Source: Nomia melanderi
Taxonomy: Eukaryota; Arthropoda; Insecta; Hymenoptera; Halictidae
DNA: 64,000 nucleotides
NCBI RefSeq assembly: GCF_051020985.1
Contig: NC_134999.1
Location: forward strand, 37,605,160-37,669,159
Direction of reading: 5' to 3'
Shown piece by piece: positions 1 through 11,800 of this stretch; position 1 is the stretch's first letter; each line of letters starts with the position of its first letter. The position numbers and the translations under genes are program-made. A model generated the notes under the pieces. That model was not told the origin of the DNA. It was given only the letters and a program-made list of their open reading frames with translations, and did not search any database.

Positions 1-82
1 AAGTCATGCTGTGTCCCTGACTGGTGACCAGATCCTCGCGTTGCTCCTTCGACATCCTTGGATTCTGGTGTGCTATCGTTTT
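1..82 (-). CDS. Carboxypeptidase exon 4 (partial)
   Basis: Codes KTIAHQNPRMSKEQRED and then QGHSMT up to the window edge. The acceptor is tggaatgacag before AAAACG, in phase 0 after exon 3. It covers the end of the propeptide and the pro/mature boundary; activation cleavage would be expected near the basic residues here (inference). The single T left at the edge fits the first base of the conserved Trp codon. Confidence 0.82.
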
Positions 83-1319
83 CTGTCATTCCATGCAAAT
101 TATAAAAACAAATGAATTAGAAATTAGTATTCGAACTTATGCAAACGCCTATGATTATGAATCAGTGGATCATACCTGAAGATTTGGTATCAGTATCTTA
201 AAATCGATCCCTCTTTCCCTGAGGAATGTTTTCAGATCGGAAACTAGATCTGGAGCAACAACTAGATCGGTTGATCTGAAACGTCAACATTTTCTAAGAA
301 GCATAATGTTAGTAAGAAAACTAGTTTATCGGTTTTTATGATTAATATACTTGTTGTAGAACGGTTGCGTCCAGAACCTGATGTCCTCCGGTTCGGCGTC
401 CCTGAGTTCCCTCAGTTCGTTCACCTGACTCTCAGAATCAGGGTACACCCTGATCAGCTGATAGTTTTTGTAATTCACTCTTGCGGATCGTGCTTTCGAT
501 ATTTTTTCCGGACCAATTATACTAGCCACGATGGAACCGATGCCGTTAGACACCGCTGAGAACACCGACTCGAACATATCGACAAAAGAGAATCCTCTTC
601 CAGTGTTCGCAGAAAACGATGATCTAGATTTCCCTGTGAAATTATCTTCATCGCAGGCTTCGTCTTCTTCGTCTTCGTACCTGTAATTACGAATGTTTCA
701 GTACTTCCACGGAAAGAGAACTACTCAGCCAATAAACCTCTTTTCGACTTAAAAACACTAAGCCGATGTAAATTCCAAACATCAAGCTGAAATCATAACT
801 TAACAACCCACACCATGAATATAAATATTCCACAATTTAAAGAAGCACGGATCTTCCATTTACAAAACTCAAAATATAAAAGATATTTACAGCATAAATA
901 CATTATTTATTCAAACTTCTATCTCAATGTCTCGGTTAAACCAGGAGCAAATTGAAACATTGAGATAGAAGTTTGAATAAATATAGGATCTATTTATACT
1001 GTAAATATGTCTTTTATATTTTGAGTTTTGTAATATAAATGGAAGATCCGTGCTTCTTTGGATCGTGGATATTTGTCTCGGTTAAACCAGGAACAAATTG
1101 AAACATTAAATTCGAGGTCTATCAAACTAATTTCACTTGACATACGAACCCATCCCACGATCCTTCCTCCAAGGACCAATCCCGTCTAGCCGAGGGCGTG
1201 TTGTTCGCTGGTTGCACGGAAAATTCGAAATCACCGCGTTGCGGTCGCGGCTCGATCGAATTCGACAAAAGAACGATCGAGAAACCGAACGCGAGGATCG
1301 ACTGGACGTCGACAGCCAT
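1..1319 (-). CDS. M14 zinc carboxypeptidase precursor, N-terminal part (gene continues beyond position 1)
   Basis: Join of complement 1150..1319, 351..680, 176..275 and 1..82; about 227 residues are in the window. The product should be a secreted metallo-carboxypeptidase (A/B type) that removes C-terminal residues after its propeptide is cleaved. Visible parts in order: signal peptide (residues 1-24, core ILAFGFSIVLL), a linker with a strongly acidic patch (about 58-70), then the activation propeptide (about 125-205), shown by NYKNYQLIRVYP, RFWTQPFYNK and LRERGIDFKILIPNLQ. The last residues, QGHSMT, match the short motif that precedes the conserved Trp at the start of the peptidase domain. 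Zinc ligands and catalytic Glu lie outside the window. All junctions are in phase. The family call is strong; A versus B specificity cannot be told from this part. Confidence 0.88.
176..275 (-). CDS. Carboxypeptidase exon 3
   Basis: Exon of 100 nt between the acceptor ttgacgtttcag and the donor CAG/GTATGA. It codes the second half of the propeptide, with VVAPDLVSDLKTFLRERG and then FKILIPNLQ, the typical last beta strand and helix of M14 propeptides. It starts by completing a Lys codon split with exon 2 and ends in phase 0. Confidence 0.85.
351..680 (-). CDS. Carboxypeptidase exon 2: acidic linker and first half of propeptide
   Basis: Exon of 330 nt, acceptor cgtaattacag, donor CAACAA/GTATAT. 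The first part, YEDEEDEACDED, is strongly acidic with one Cys. A Ser/Gly-rich stretch and a hydrophobic segment (FSAVSNGIGSIVASIIG) follow. The second part is the propeptide start, with Y-K-N-Y-Q and DIRFWTQPFYN. The roughly 60 residues between signal peptide and propeptide are more than most M14 precursors have. The frame stays open about 30 nt past the donor, so intron retention would add only a short tail and truncate the protein. Confidence 0.82.
838..1107. repeat. Long inverted repeat with repeated loop, in carboxypeptidase intron 1
   Basis: A left arm (about 838-927) and right arm (about 961-1060) are near-perfect reverse complements of 90-100 bp, with gaps. The 33-bp loop between them (928-960, containing ctcggttaaaccaggagc) appears again just outside the right arm at 1074-1107. 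It fills most of the 469-bp intron 681-1149. As RNA it would fold into a long hairpin. No target-site duplication or known terminal motif was recognised, so the element class is open. Confidence 0.8.
1150..1319 (-). CDS. Carboxypeptidase exon 1: start codon and signal peptide
   Basis: ATG at 1319 in a strong start context (ACCATGG); an in-frame TGA lies 18 nt upstream, so this is the likely start. Residues 1-24 (MAVDVQS, then ILAFGFSIVLLSNS) have the hydrophobic core of a cleavable signal peptide. The exon goes on with FEFSVQPANNTPSARR and ends SWDG at an unusual donor, GATGG/GTTCGT, in phase 2. That phase matches exon 2 exactly and restores a Gly codon. The same GTTCGT donor is used by tensin exon 14. 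Confidence 0.75.
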
Positions 1320-1659
1320 GGTCGGCCTGAATCAGGCCAGGATATGCGATCGCCTCGGAGTCACCTTGTTGACTGTTCCCGTGGTGGTCCGCAGCCGGAA
1401 CCAGTCTCTGGGACTTGTTGCTCGTAAGCGTATGCGGAAAACGACAGTTTCACTGGTCTGCCCCACGGGCCCGGCTTACGGGATTTCTGTGTGGTATTTA
1501 GTACTCGGGTTCCTTCTCGGTCTCTAGGCCCAGCTAGTAATCCAACTGAATTGAAAGATAAGAAAGTAATAGAACGCTATCCTACTTTCCAGACGAACCT
1601 TTACTAACGCAACGATTTCCATCGGATGCCCTCGAATACGATGATATTCATTGGAAATA

Positions 1660-1911
1660 TTAACCCTTCGCGCTCGAGAATGTTTTTCTCGAGAAATATT
1701 CATTATTTTCTGGTGTGATATCGATGGCATTTTTTACAACTAAAGGAATACCTTGCGTAAACTAAGCGACAGAATTATCTCATTTCGATGTTCCATGTGT
1801 TGATACATTATAGACAGTTTAATGTTGAATTTGAGATTTTATCGTTTTCTTTATCTTTTCTTTTCGAATCAAATGGCGACTGAAAGGCGCCTCTCGAGTG
1901 CAAAGGGTTAA
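1660..1911. mobile_element. TTAA MITE, family A (TIR CCCTTTGCACTCGAGAG)
   Basis: Starts TTAACCCTTCGCGCTCGAGA and ends CTCTCGAGTGCAAAGGGTTAA, reverse complements apart from a few changes, with TTAA at both ends. About 250 bp, no coding capacity. The TTAA target and CCCTTTG end suggest a non-autonomous piggyBac-type element (inference). It belongs to the commonest family in the window. Confidence 0.85.
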
Positions 1912-3598
1912 TCTACGATTGACTATTTAGGTATTTCTTTTTATTCCAAGAACCATATTCGATGATTGTAATTGAATAATTGTGTTGTTTAAATGATTTT
2001 AATAGTGAAATAGCATTTCAACGTGTCCTCGTTTGTAATCGTTTGTGGATAATTTGTATTATGAGAGATTATGGTAATTATTTTAACGAGCGTTTCAAGT
2101 GCGATGCGTTCGAGTGCAGCTTCTTACCTTCAAAAGTGTAACGGCGGAAATGGGTTAACTCTTGTTTTCTTAGAAACGGTACCGATCAATGAATCTTCTT
2201 TAGAAGCTCCCCGAGTAAAACGTCCTCACGTGTCACGCGAAGGAACGCGGCGAGCGGAAAAGTTTTTGCCACTTTTCTCCTCGGCGCCGCTCGTTTTGTT
2301 CCTATCCCGTTAACGGTAATCGAAGTAATACTGCCACTTACCGTGTAATACAATAGTTGCGGCCCGTTCGGGACGGAAAATCGAAAAGATGATGGATCGC
2401 CGGGACAAAAAAATCATATAATTCACTAGTTACTTTCGTTCTCGACGCAGAGAGTTTGTTACTGCTCTCTTGACACGCGAGTTTAGAATGAACGACGGAA
2501 ATTCTTCGCCTATATACATCCTATCACAGCATCATTAAACTCTGCCATGGAAAATGAAAAATATTCATTAATAATCAATTCATAACTTTCACAATGAATC
2601 TCATAATTCTTTCAATACTTTGACTACATTAATAACCATCGTCTTCATGAAAAATGGAACATTCTAAATGAAAATTTCGTATTCAATGTCTTGTTGATGC
2701 GTTAGATAATTCGCGTCAGGATGAAATTGAAACAAACACTCGTACGCTGCGAATATGATTTATTACGGTTACAACTATAAGAGACACGCCGTTCCGGCGC
2801 GCAACGATACAATTATTGCGTGAACGTACGTAATAATAGAGCGTAAATAAGTAATAATAATTAAGAATTATTATAATGACTGGTGTTAAATTAATGATTA
2901 CTCGGTTAGTCAGGTTTCCACGTGTACGAAAATGATATACATACGATAATAAAGGGGAGGGGACGGTCCTCCGCTCGCCCGGGGAAATTAGACAGGGGGT
3001 TCTCGGCGTGAGGGAGGGTAAAAATCGGCCAACGAAGCCCGTCGTCTCTAAACTCATCGAATTCATCTTCGTTCCGAGTATACACATCGAATTTTGACTA
3101 GCACAGTGTGTGTTTCCGACGGATATAAATTTCCCTCCTCTTCGATCGTTCACAGTCGTCTTCGATCGTAAATATCAAGAACAAACGGAGAAGAGAGAGA
3201 TTCCTCCCTCGACGCCGACGGAACGCGAAAGAAGAAGACAAAAAAGAAACAGCTGCGCGACTTCGAGGGGGGCTCGATCCGCGTTTCACGCTTCAGCCCC
3301 CCTTTCCGTCGGCGGTATTGTCGTAATTACATGTAACAATTCTTTCGTGATAATTGACTGATCATCGTCGTCCGCGGCGCTCGGATCCTCCCCCTTCGCC
3401 GTGTCGGACACACCGGAGGACCTCGCTCGCCAGGACGAGTAAAATGGCAAGAACCTACGTGTGGGTGGGAGGGGTTATCAAACGAAATGACGTGTACGTA
3501 TGCGTGTTTCTGTGTGTATGCGTGCGTATACTATCGTCGGAAAATATTCGAGAATGTTAGTCTGCGAAAGAGGAATGGAACTGAACAGAAAATTCTAT

Positions 3599-3839
3599 TT
3601 AACCCTTTGCACTCGAAAGACGACTCCCAGTCAGATGATTTGATGGAGCAACATTAGAAACTTTGGCATTTACCATTACCCTCTATATGCTGCATCGATA
3701 TGAAATATTGAAAGAAAATACCTGTAGTTCCCTAATTCATATGTGACTTCTTAATAAATTTATTTCAAAGTATCTCGTTACATCTAATTAGAACGTACTG
3801 GATATTTCAAGTGAGAATCTCTCAAATGCAAAGGGTTAA
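3599..3839. mobile_element. TTAA MITE, family A
   Basis: Ends are TTAACCCTTTGCACTCGAAA and TCTCAAATGCAAAGGGTTAA, 241 bp apart, with the family A interior (taattagaac and aaagtatctcgtta stretches). Intergenic. Confidence 0.82.
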
Positions 3840-5729
3840 TTGGACTGAAAGTGATGGTTAATATACTATGCAACGAAGTTTACCGTGATCTTGAATCGAT
3901 GAAAAATTAAAAGAATCTTCACCAATGAATCTCTTGTTAGTAAATCACCCCCGGAGTTTGATGAAATATTCAAAGTTCATTTCCAACAGAAAAAGAACCA
4001 ATATTTTCGTCCGATAGTATACGCGTGTGATGCTTCGTTTCCGATACGCTACTCCTCTCCGAGTATCGTTTATGTTGTTCCGTCACGTTGACACGAATCG
4101 AATCGAGTCGAACATCGATTCTCCTCGCCCTCTCCCCGAACGCTGCCTGTGGTTTCTTTCACCGTCGAACTTGATCCAGGGGATCGTCACACGTCCCCTG
4201 GTGTTTTCATCGATGCGTTCGTTTTCCTGCTGCTCGCTTTTATTTACAGTTATTTATATAACGTCACGACACCATACACGATCAACCGGAGGTTCGGCTC
4301 CGCGACGACGTAACATTTTCATCGATAAACATTACTCGAGAGTCCCAGTTGTAACGTGGTAATATTGTAACATACATATGGTTTCAACTATTCGTTCGCG
4401 TACAGTGCATTTGCCGCGAGTACGTGCATCGTTTCCGGCTCCCCTTTTTCCGGGTTCGCTCCTCCTCCTCGTTCGTTCGTCGGACGTACTCGCTTTCGAA
4501 TCCCGCGCTGCGAACACGGTCGATACTCAACTATGCTACCAACTATCGGTACGTTCGCGTGTGCATATCGTTCGCGTAATATTTTTCGCTTTCGGGGCGG
4601 AACGCGACGTTGCTGCTATTCCTTCCTTCTTTCTTTCCTCATTATATTACCGTTCGAACCCTGCTCTGCCGATACTGGGTCATTCTCGACTCCCTTATGA
4701 ACACTGTCGCTTAAAAATCTTTAATTACTCGAAAGATTCAGGTAAAAGATAAAAATAAAAGGCGAAGCTTCGGTGACTACTCTGTCGTTATTCATTTCCA
4801 GGATTAATTTTAGTAGTCGAGGATAGTGTATGTTCTATAATCAGAATCATTACGAGATCTCAGAATAGCCCAAACAATCGGCTGATCAAGGAACGAACTA
4901 TTATCCAGTCGAATGGCAGTCGATCCTGTCCAATCATAGTGAGACAACGTCTTCAGTCCAAGTTACAATAAATAAAATCCAGTGTTTACTTCGTAGATCG
5001 GATATAAACGTCGGGATACAATATTCAATCGTGTCAAGACTTAGAAAAGTCTGAAAAATGTCATTGAATAATTGAATAATGTTTGAAATTCTGTAACCAT
5101 TCGAATGTAACCAGACTCTCAAATTATAGACAGTTCGTGGATCTCCCATTCAGACTATCAGGCGCAGCGCAACGGTCCCCTGCAAAATATGGCGCGCAGG
5201 GGACGACGTCAAGGGATCTTAGGGCAATACTAAAAAGTAAACTCCCTATTAGAATTCACCGGAATCCCATAACAACGAATAGATCGGCGATCGGCCGCAT
5301 CGTCGCGCCCCGCCTCGCGTATACTTTTATATTACTCTACTACCCTCTACGGTAATTACCAACAATAACGATCTCCATTAACAACGTGCCTCCTCTCGCG
5401 GCGTGCCACGCCAAGGATGGAATCGAGTTTTCCTCTCCAAGTGTCTCCGCGTCGATCCGATTTCTACCGATAATTGCTACTGTATTGGAACACGTTCATG
5501 CTCTACTGACTCGGTTCTACGGTTCGCGAAATGCATGAGGACTTCGTAACGGAAGCCGGTTGTTATCCATGATCCTGTGTCTCCTCATCGGGACCCCGTC
5601 GATCCCCTTCGCTACGACCCTCGAGTCGATTTATAGCCGTGGATTAAACGATCCCACGATTTTACTTCTGTCGTCTGAGCTCGGTTGACATCGCTGTTTC
5701 GCCCGAGGAACTCAGGGACTGCTGGCGTT

Positions 5730-5889
5730 TTAGACGATGTTAGCCTTGGACATGGAGCTGCCCATCATCACTTTGTTGACGAAATTCACGATAGCCGTGG
5801 CTGGCTGTTCCGGTTCCAACTCCGCGAACACGTGGCACTGATTGTCCGATTTGTGGGCGGGTTTCCTTGCCACGAAACCGAAGCATCGA
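5730..5889 (-). CDS. tensin: Tensin exon 17: end of PTB domain and stop
   Basis: Acceptor cattgttccag, then CFGFVARKPAHKSDNQCHVF and AIVNFVNKVMMGS, the last strand and C-terminal helix of tensin PTB domains. The stop TAA is at 5730-5732. The protein ends SMSKANIV. The first base completes a His codon split with exon 16. Confidence 0.95.
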
Positions 5890-8800
5890 CTGGAACAATG
5901 AACGATTCGTCAGCTTGTCTCGTTAATCGAATTGAAATATGGAAGATAATTATATAGAAACGAATGATGTAAAAGAGATCTATATTCAGATTATAGAATA
6001 ATAAAATAAAGAAGATTTTAGGTAATCATCGACAGATTAACCCTTAGCAGTCCTATGTCGAGTCAGACTCGACATTCTATTTTATTGCAACCTCTACCTG
6101 TTTCAACAATTTTTTCTATATTTATTTGTAGTGTCAAAATTGTACCATTTAACACTAGAACTACTGCACCAGTCAAAATGACTGGTTTCGATTTTTTTGC
6201 TTAGCAATTATTAATATCTTCGAAGCATTAAATGTTCGAAATGATTTTGAAAATAAGGTTTCATTTCAGTACTATAATGAGTGTCTGAAGAAACTGAAAA
6301 TAATCTATTACAATTTTTATAGGAATTGCATATTAATCGTATTAAATGCTTGGTAGTTCTAGTGTTAAAGGTAACATTTCAATGACTCCCAAATATTCCT
6401 GAATAAATAAATAGAGCGACATACTAAGCAGTAATTGAATGAACTAACGTGAACCTCAAAGTGAGAAACCAAGGGCACTTCGGACCGCAAAGGGTTAGCA
6501 TTATCGAGACTGCAGAAATCGAAAGAGCTTACTGAGTGGGGACCGGTCGTCCCGTGTCGTCGCTAGAGAATTCCCAAGTGCGTTCTTCTGTGTCCAATCC
6601 ACAGTAGCTAATATTATTAGTAGGATAATGCCTGCGGAAGAAAAGCTTCCTAGCGTTATCCGTCAGCGTGATGCCCTGCGAGGAGACTTTGAAGTGAACG
6701 ATGGTCGCAGTGGGTAGTGGTTTCTGTTCAAACATGGTCGTCACTGCTTTCTTGATGGCCTGAGGTCCAGTCAGAGACTCTGTGTCCATTGTGAAGAGGT
6801 ACAGGACATTGCAGGCTGGGAACAATCGAATAGAAACAATGAATGTCCAATATACATACACAAAACTAATGAATAATAGTAATCAACCCTTTGCACTCGA
6901 CAGTATTTTTCATGAAAAATATTCATTGCTTTCTGATTAAATATTAACGATGTTTCTCGCAACTAACACAATTGATTATCTTCTATAAATTTAGAGACAG
7001 AACTATTTTACTTTGATGTTTTATGCGTTAATATATTGCACAAGGCTTAACCCCTTGGCCTATGATTTCTTTCTCAACTCTGATCGATACGGCTACTTTG
7101 TCGTTAATAATTTATTTGAAAAATAAAAAAATTCGAAGCATATGTTATGCCTATATTTCCTTTCAAGTATAATAGTTGTTTACAGAGGAATAATATTTAC
7201 TTTGAATTCGAATGAACTGAGCAATATATATATATTTGTTGAATCATGTTGAAAATCTTCACCACGAGTCTCACTCGTTATTGCAGGGCAAGGGGTTAAT
7301 ATTGAATTGAAAATTTTATAAGTTTGCTCGAGTGCAAAGGGTAAATTCCTCAAACTCACCTGCACCCTGAATAAGCCACTGCTGCGCGCTATTGGCGCCA
7401 GGCGAATCGAGGGCTCTAGCCGCAGCTTCCGGTTCTGGGAGCAACAGTTGGCAAGGCAGCGCCATGGCCATCAAACTGTGCTGGTAAACCAATGCCGACA
7501 GAGAGCTGAACACGGGTTCGTTCGCGCATCCTTTCAGTCGAACGCCTCTAGAGGTTGGCTCGATCAAAAAGTGCCTGACCAGCTCGCTGGACGGGTCTTT
7601 TGGGCTGCTCGGTGCACCTGGCGGAGGAGTTGCCACTTTCAGGGCTAAGCCGAAGGCTCCTGGGAAAGAGTTGCTGTCTCGGACTACGAACGTTCCTGGC
7701 GCTGCGTCCTTCAGCATCGAGATTGCTAAAAGATGATTCTTTGTTATTTAACTAGATTCATAGCGAAGCTTGTTAAGTGTCAGGTGCTAGAAATCACTTG
7801 TGTTAGTGAGAGCCTAGTAGATCTAGACCTGTATTAGATAACCTTTCTATATTAAAAATATGTTTTACTTTATTCAGGTAATTCAGTCGCAGAAGAGTAT
7901 TGTTCGCGAAAGCCCTATCTAGATAGGGCTTTCGCGAACTCTTTAGGATCTGCCGAAGCTAAACGAAGGAAAATATATTTCTACCATAGAAAAAGCATCG
8001 TTCCCAACTGTTAGGTACCGAAATCAAAATTTCCTGGAGTATTTGGAGAAATGTAAACGCAACGAACCTTGCTCCCGAGATATGTTAGGCTTGTACCAGA
8101 TCCTGCTGGTGTCGCGCACGAACTTCACATTGGCGTCGGCTACCTCCTGTGGCTCGGTGTTCGAGTGAACGCTCGACCGTCTGGAACCGTAATACTGAAC
8201 CTGCGGAGACGACTGGCCGCCGCTGTTTATGGAGGTGTACGACGCGGCGCTCTAAAATTCGATAAAAACCGTTCGAGAACTTCCGTAATCCGCGCGACAG
8301 TTTCAATTACGAATAATCGAATCGGCGAACAGGATTTTCCGGTTCAATTTGACGACGTCCGCCGACATCGGTTGACCATATTAACGCGACGAACGTATCG
8401 GGAAAGTGGACTAACCTTCGGACTTTGGGCGAACTCGATGTGTGTCGGTGTACCGGGGCTGCGTGAGATGGTTTGCGACTGCGACATCGTCGACTCGTTT
8501 ATCGGTGAAACAGATCGGTCCTTGCTACAAGGAAGTGATCACACATGTATCGTTATAAAGGCACGTCTCGTGGCCGGGGGATCGGTTTCCGTGCAGACAG
8601 CCGCGTATATATGTGTGTGTGTGTATGTGTGTGTGTATGTAGCGTGTGAGTGTGCGTGTGTACGTGTGTGTAATTGTGTTTGTCAGGTGAGACTCGTGCA
8701 AAGTGGTGTACACGCCGTGAGAAAACATCGGAAACGTGGTACATACAAGAGAACTAGAGAAAGATCGAGGGGATCGGTGAAGAAATATTGACACAGGAAA

Positions 8801-11800
8801 CACAGAAACAGAAAGATCGAGAAACAGACAGAGAGGAGAGAGAAAACGAAAGAGAAGAGAGGTGATAAAGAGAGTGAATCGTGAATGGAAAGTTCCTTTC
8901 CTAATTACGGTGAACGTTTTACACAAAAAAAAAGTATGTACACAATCGTCGAAGATAAATATGATTGACTTTTTTACTTTTGTCCTTTCGATCACAGATG
9001 TTAATCGGTATTATTGAGTCGTTGTTGCGTCGTTAGAAGCTTTAATATCGAACAACGACGTCTCGTTTTTGTATTCGGTACGTATGTTAAAATCAGTGCT
9101 TCCTATTCTCTTTACGCTGATGATGCAGACTCGTGGGCATGACAGTATGCTTTCGAGATGGTACACGATGCAAAAAGCTCGAGCTTTTGTTAGTTCGACA
9201 GGTGCAATACACACACGACGAATGTGACGTGGTTTCTCTTTCATTCTTTGCTTTTATCTTAATATTTGCTGCAAACTGTTGCAACTGCATCGACCGTTTT
9301 TCTAATCGAATATTTACATCGTCTCCACGAATTACGTGATTCTAATCAAACCATAGTACACTGCCGATAGTAATATAATATATTCCAACATATTTGTATT
9401 TCATACTTTTCAATCTTTCGCTCCGATTAGCAAAATATTAAACGATAAAACATAAATAAAATTCCGAACGGAGCGCAGTGGAAAGAAAAATTGGAAACAT
9501 TGAGAGAGAAATGTTTAAATTCGTGCATTAATAAAGGCATTTGTATGCGAAGATCACCGTTCGCGATACGAGATATCAATTCCCGTGTAATACGGCGTAA
9601 TTGGTTGTTCGGCGCGATGCGGTTGCAATTCGAGTGTACCAACACACACGGTTAGTGGCACAACATTAAACATTCACGGCGCATCGACGGCCGGGGATCG
9701 ACGCGAATTTCTGTCGCGTCGATCGGTCATACCGTCGCCCGGAAACGGGCATTTGGAAGTTCCAGCGCTCTCGGTGATATATTACCTATAGTCGAACGAC
9801 GCCGATTGGTTAGTGAGCGGCCATCGTTTGTTATGCGTTTGTTTAAGTGGCCCGCTTGCCGGGAAACTCAAGCGTCTAGAATCACGAATATCAATCTGCG
9901 TCATAATCGTTGCATCTCTGCCAATCCTCGTTAAATAATAGATATTCAAATAGCGTCCGCGACTGTGGAACATCCTCGATTAATATTCTATTCTCGAATC
10001 AACTTTTACACTCTGTTTATACTGTCATCGATCCCTCACAATTCAATGACCAATTAATTTCTTAATTAATCCAAATTCAACATCGAAGTCCCAGATTCTT
10101 CCCATTGAACAAAATCCCAAAAATCTAACTTCCGTATATTTCTCTCGCATATCCCCGCATTCTACATTGAATTTATTCTACTCGCAATGAATGACTATAA
10201 CAAAATCCCAACTTCACTTGCTACTGTAGTTCAATAGCAAGTTCAATGACCAATAAATTCCTCCAAATTCAATATCGAAGTCCTAGATTCTTTCCATCGA
10301 ACAAAATCTCAAAAATCTAACTTCTGTATATTTCTCTCGCATATCCCCGCATTCTACATCAAATTTATTCTACTCGCAATAAATCACTATAACAAAATCC
10401 CAACTTCACTTGCTACTGTAGTTCAATAAACGGTTCAATGATCAATAAATTCCTCCAAATTCAATATCGAAGTCCTAGATTCTTCCCATCGAACAAAATC
10501 CCAAAAATCTAACTTCCGTATATTTCTCTCGTATATCCCCGCATTCTACATGAAATTTATTCTACTCGCAATAGCAAAATACTATAACAAAATCCCAACT
10601 TCGCTTGCTACTTCTGTAAATCGGTTCAATGATCAATCGTGTCTCCGTCAAAATGTAAATTACATTGTCAAATCAAGTATCTTGAAAATTCGAATATTAC
10701 TGACGTTTAATCCGAGGGCGGGGGTGGAAGGAATGTTGAACAAAACACGCGAATAATGTTAGACGAAGCGGAAGCCGATTCCTTACCTCTGTGTTGTCGG
10801 ACTCTTGGGTGGAAGCCCCGATTCCTTCGAGACGTCTCTTCGTTCCTCGATGTAGATCGTTCGTTCGCTCGAGTAGCCCCCGACGTTGTTGTTATTATTG
10901 CCGCCGACCTCGACGTTGTTCAGGTTATTGTTGTTGTTCAGGTTGTAGCTGGTGTTCGAGGTGACGTACGAGCGATCGGAGGCGAACGTCACCGTCGGCG
11001 ACGAGTTGTTGACGTACGGTGTCCGCGGATGCACCGGAAAAGCCGGTGTTTGCGGCCTCGAGGCGCTGCCGACCACCACGCTTCCGGGACTGACGCTCCT
11101 CTCGGTCCACGATGAAGCCGAGTCATTGTGCGACTGTGGATTTTCATCGATCTTTCATTTCCTATTGATTTCTAGTCGATACGTTGGATTACGAAAACAT
11201 TTGCACACTTCTAATCACTTCGTGCGATCAGGCGAAGCAGTGCCAAGCAATCTTTGAACGTCTATTGAAACGTGTAAACTGGGACTTGAAAAAACGTGCG
11301 CACGGGTAGTGATTGGGTCTGTTTCATTCTATATTATAGAATCTTTGTAATACCAAATTTCGAGTATCTCATTTCCTGGACAATTGGAAGTACCGTAAAA
11401 TCAATGTTAATAAAGGAGCTCTTTAACCCCTTGCACTCGGAAGTTTTCCATTGGAAATATTATAACATCTTCTGATGTGATAGAGAGGATATTCTGTGAA
11501 ACTAACTCGACGAGAAATCACACTTGCATCGAAGGACAAAGCTATTTTGTTTGAATATTTCTCAAATTGATGCATTGTACGAAGTTCAGTATCAAGTATC
11601 AAATTTTATAGCTTTACTGTATCAAATCAATTGGTGAGCGAGAGGCATCTCTCGAGTGCAAAGGGTTAAGTGCCACAGATCCTGATTTTCCTATTCGTAC
11701 ATCTACAGGCTAATTCACACTTCCAATCTTGCAATTTCCAGTAACAAAGCAATGAATTTATCAATGAGACTACACCTGAAACTCCCAAGAATAGTACATC

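Larger units (their letters stand above)
1320..5729. other. Intergenic region between carboxypeptidase start and tensin stop
   Basis: No supported gene here. Both neighbours are on the minus strand, so the region should hold the tensin 3' untranslated region (right part) and the carboxypeptidase promoter (near 1320-1600). No clear TATA box or single polyadenylation site could be assigned; tttatt near 4238 (AATAAA on the minus strand) is one possible signal. Two TTAA elements lie at 1660-1911 and 3599-3839. The rest has alternating AT-rich and GC-rich stretches and only short open frames without family patterns. Confidence 0.6.
8250..10786. other. Tensin intron between exons 13 and 14
   Basis: 2.5 kb without supported coding sequence. 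It holds a degenerate TG microsatellite at 8608-8685, a purine-rich (GA) stretch at 8750-8870, a moderately GC-rich part near 9600-9800 with no gene, and a three-copy tandem array at 10040-10640. Open frames across the TG tract are repeat artefacts. Confidence 0.7.

Noticed and set aside
4480..4530. tRNA-like TTCGAATCCCGC string near 4494
   Set aside because: No matching A box or cloverleaf stems at the needed distance upstream.
8069..8791. 240-codon plus-strand open frame
   Set aside because: Covers tensin exon 14 in antisense and a TG microsatellite (Val/Cys repeats).
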